Assembly (NCBI RefSeq): GCF_000227135.1
Contig: NC_018229.1
Location: forward strand, 267,180-316,025
Direction: 5' to 3'
Length of the DNA stretch: 48,846 bases
Source of the DNA: Leishmania donovani
Taxonomy: Eukaryota; Euglenozoa; Kinetoplastea; Trypanosomatida; Trypanosomatidae
This document shows positions 48,280 through 48,846 of this stretch, piece after piece. Both the position numbers and the translations under genes were made by a program. Position 1 is the stretch's first letter. Every line of letters begins with the position of its first letter. The notes beneath the pieces were generated by a model that was not told the DNA's origin, did not search any database, and was given only the letters and a program-made list of their open reading frames with translations.

Positions 48280-48620
48280 ACCTCCCCTCTCGGGGGGATC
48301 CCCCCCACCCCCGAGAACACGTGGCAGCGGCTGTCTCGGTGAAAGCGCTGAGTACGGCGGCCCTTCTCACGCAAAGGACGACCGTCCCCTTTCCTTTCAC
48401 CTCATCGTCATTCTGCTGTTGACGCACTACAAAAGATGTACACGTATCCTTTTCTGTGTCCCTCTCCGTGGACGATGCCCCTCCGCCCATCATCGCCATC
48501 ATCGCCAATTGCACCACAGGCGTGAGTGAGAAATGGCGGCGAGCCGCGATGCTCCGGCTCGCTGTACTCCTCATGCGTGGTGTCGCTGCACACGGCTTCT
48601 CCAAGGCGGAAGGAGAGAGG
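48280..48620 (+). other. Start of 3' UTR of CFAP58, with hairpin
   Basis: No gene is seen. A hairpin with a 9-bp perfect stem (48288-48296 with 48308-48316) and an 11-base loop starts nine bases after the stop codon. Within it lies a palindrome of six G, AT and six C. Confidence 0.7.
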
Positions 48621-48846
48621 TGGTGCGGTGGTGCACGGCACGCGCACCATGCACATTTCCGTTGCTCTTCTTTTTCCTCTACGCTCTGTGCCCCGGATGA
48701 CGAGTGGGGGGGGGCACACATCTCCGTGCGCGGCATCACGCGATCCAGCAGCCCTCCCTCTCTCCCTGCCAATGCCGAACCACCTCTGGCAGTGACAGGG
48801 TGAGGCGCCGACGACGTGGGGAGGTCCGAGCGACGTATCGGTACGG
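48621..48846 (+). mobile_element. SIDER-like degenerate retroposon, partial at window edge
   Basis: Bases 48621-48705 match 18609-18693, the last 60 or so almost perfectly. The sequence beyond 48706 would correspond to what the N gap hides at 18694, so the two copies cannot be compared further. It lies in the presumed 3' UTR of CFAP58, a usual place for SIDER elements. Its end lies outside the window. Confidence 0.5.

Overview
This window reads as nuclear DNA of a trypanosomatid, most likely Leishmania or a close relative such as Leptomonas or Crithidia. Near the left end lie spliced-leader (mini-exon) RNA genes in tandem. Their 39-nt exon is, as far as I can recall without a search, the one used by Leishmania. 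All credible protein genes lie on the + strand, lack introns, are GC-rich and are separated by long non-coding stretches with pyrimidine tracts followed by AG trans-splice acceptors. That is the layout of a polycistronic transcription unit. In Leishmania the mini-exon array is on chromosome 2, so a chromosome 2 counterpart is likely (inference).

Layout. Positions 1-1515 hold the right-hand end of the spliced-leader array (one 3' fragment and two full genes, with a 538-base N gap). Positions 1516-2651 are a non-coding spacer whose first half is very rich in G+T on the + strand, a candidate RNA polymerase II start region for the genes to the right. Then follow, all on +: a giant ASH/PapD-like domain protein (3788 aa); a TPR protein; ARPC4 of the Arp2/3 complex; a coiled-coil protein; a DPH7-like WD40 protein (diphthamide synthesis); a gamma-glutamyl phosphate reductase-like protein lacking the family's catalytic Cys; a 1414-aa leucine-rich-repeat protein; a twin CX9C (CHCH) protein; NOP14 (small-subunit processome); a mitochondrial carrier resembling the yeast GTP/GDP carrier GGC1; a broken locus for RNA polymerase III subunit RPC3; another coiled-coil protein; and CFAP58 (flagellar axoneme).

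The genes are housekeeping and flagellar genes that share transcription, not one pathway. Two groups can be inferred: flagellum (ASH giant, CFAP58, perhaps the coiled-coil proteins) and mitochondrion (CHCH protein, GGC1-like carrier). A dispersed repeat resembling Leishmania SIDER retroposons occurs near 18.6-19.2 kb and again at the right edge. Three N gaps (511-1048, 18694-18868, 41677-41775) each fall in repeated sequence.

I see no CRISPR, prokaryotic mobile element, tRNA or rRNA. No wholly new system stands out. The observations most worth checking are the G+T-rich region after the spliced-leader array, the ProA-like protein without its catalytic residues, the disrupted RPC3 locus with a gap-flanking duplication, and the twin CX9C protein.
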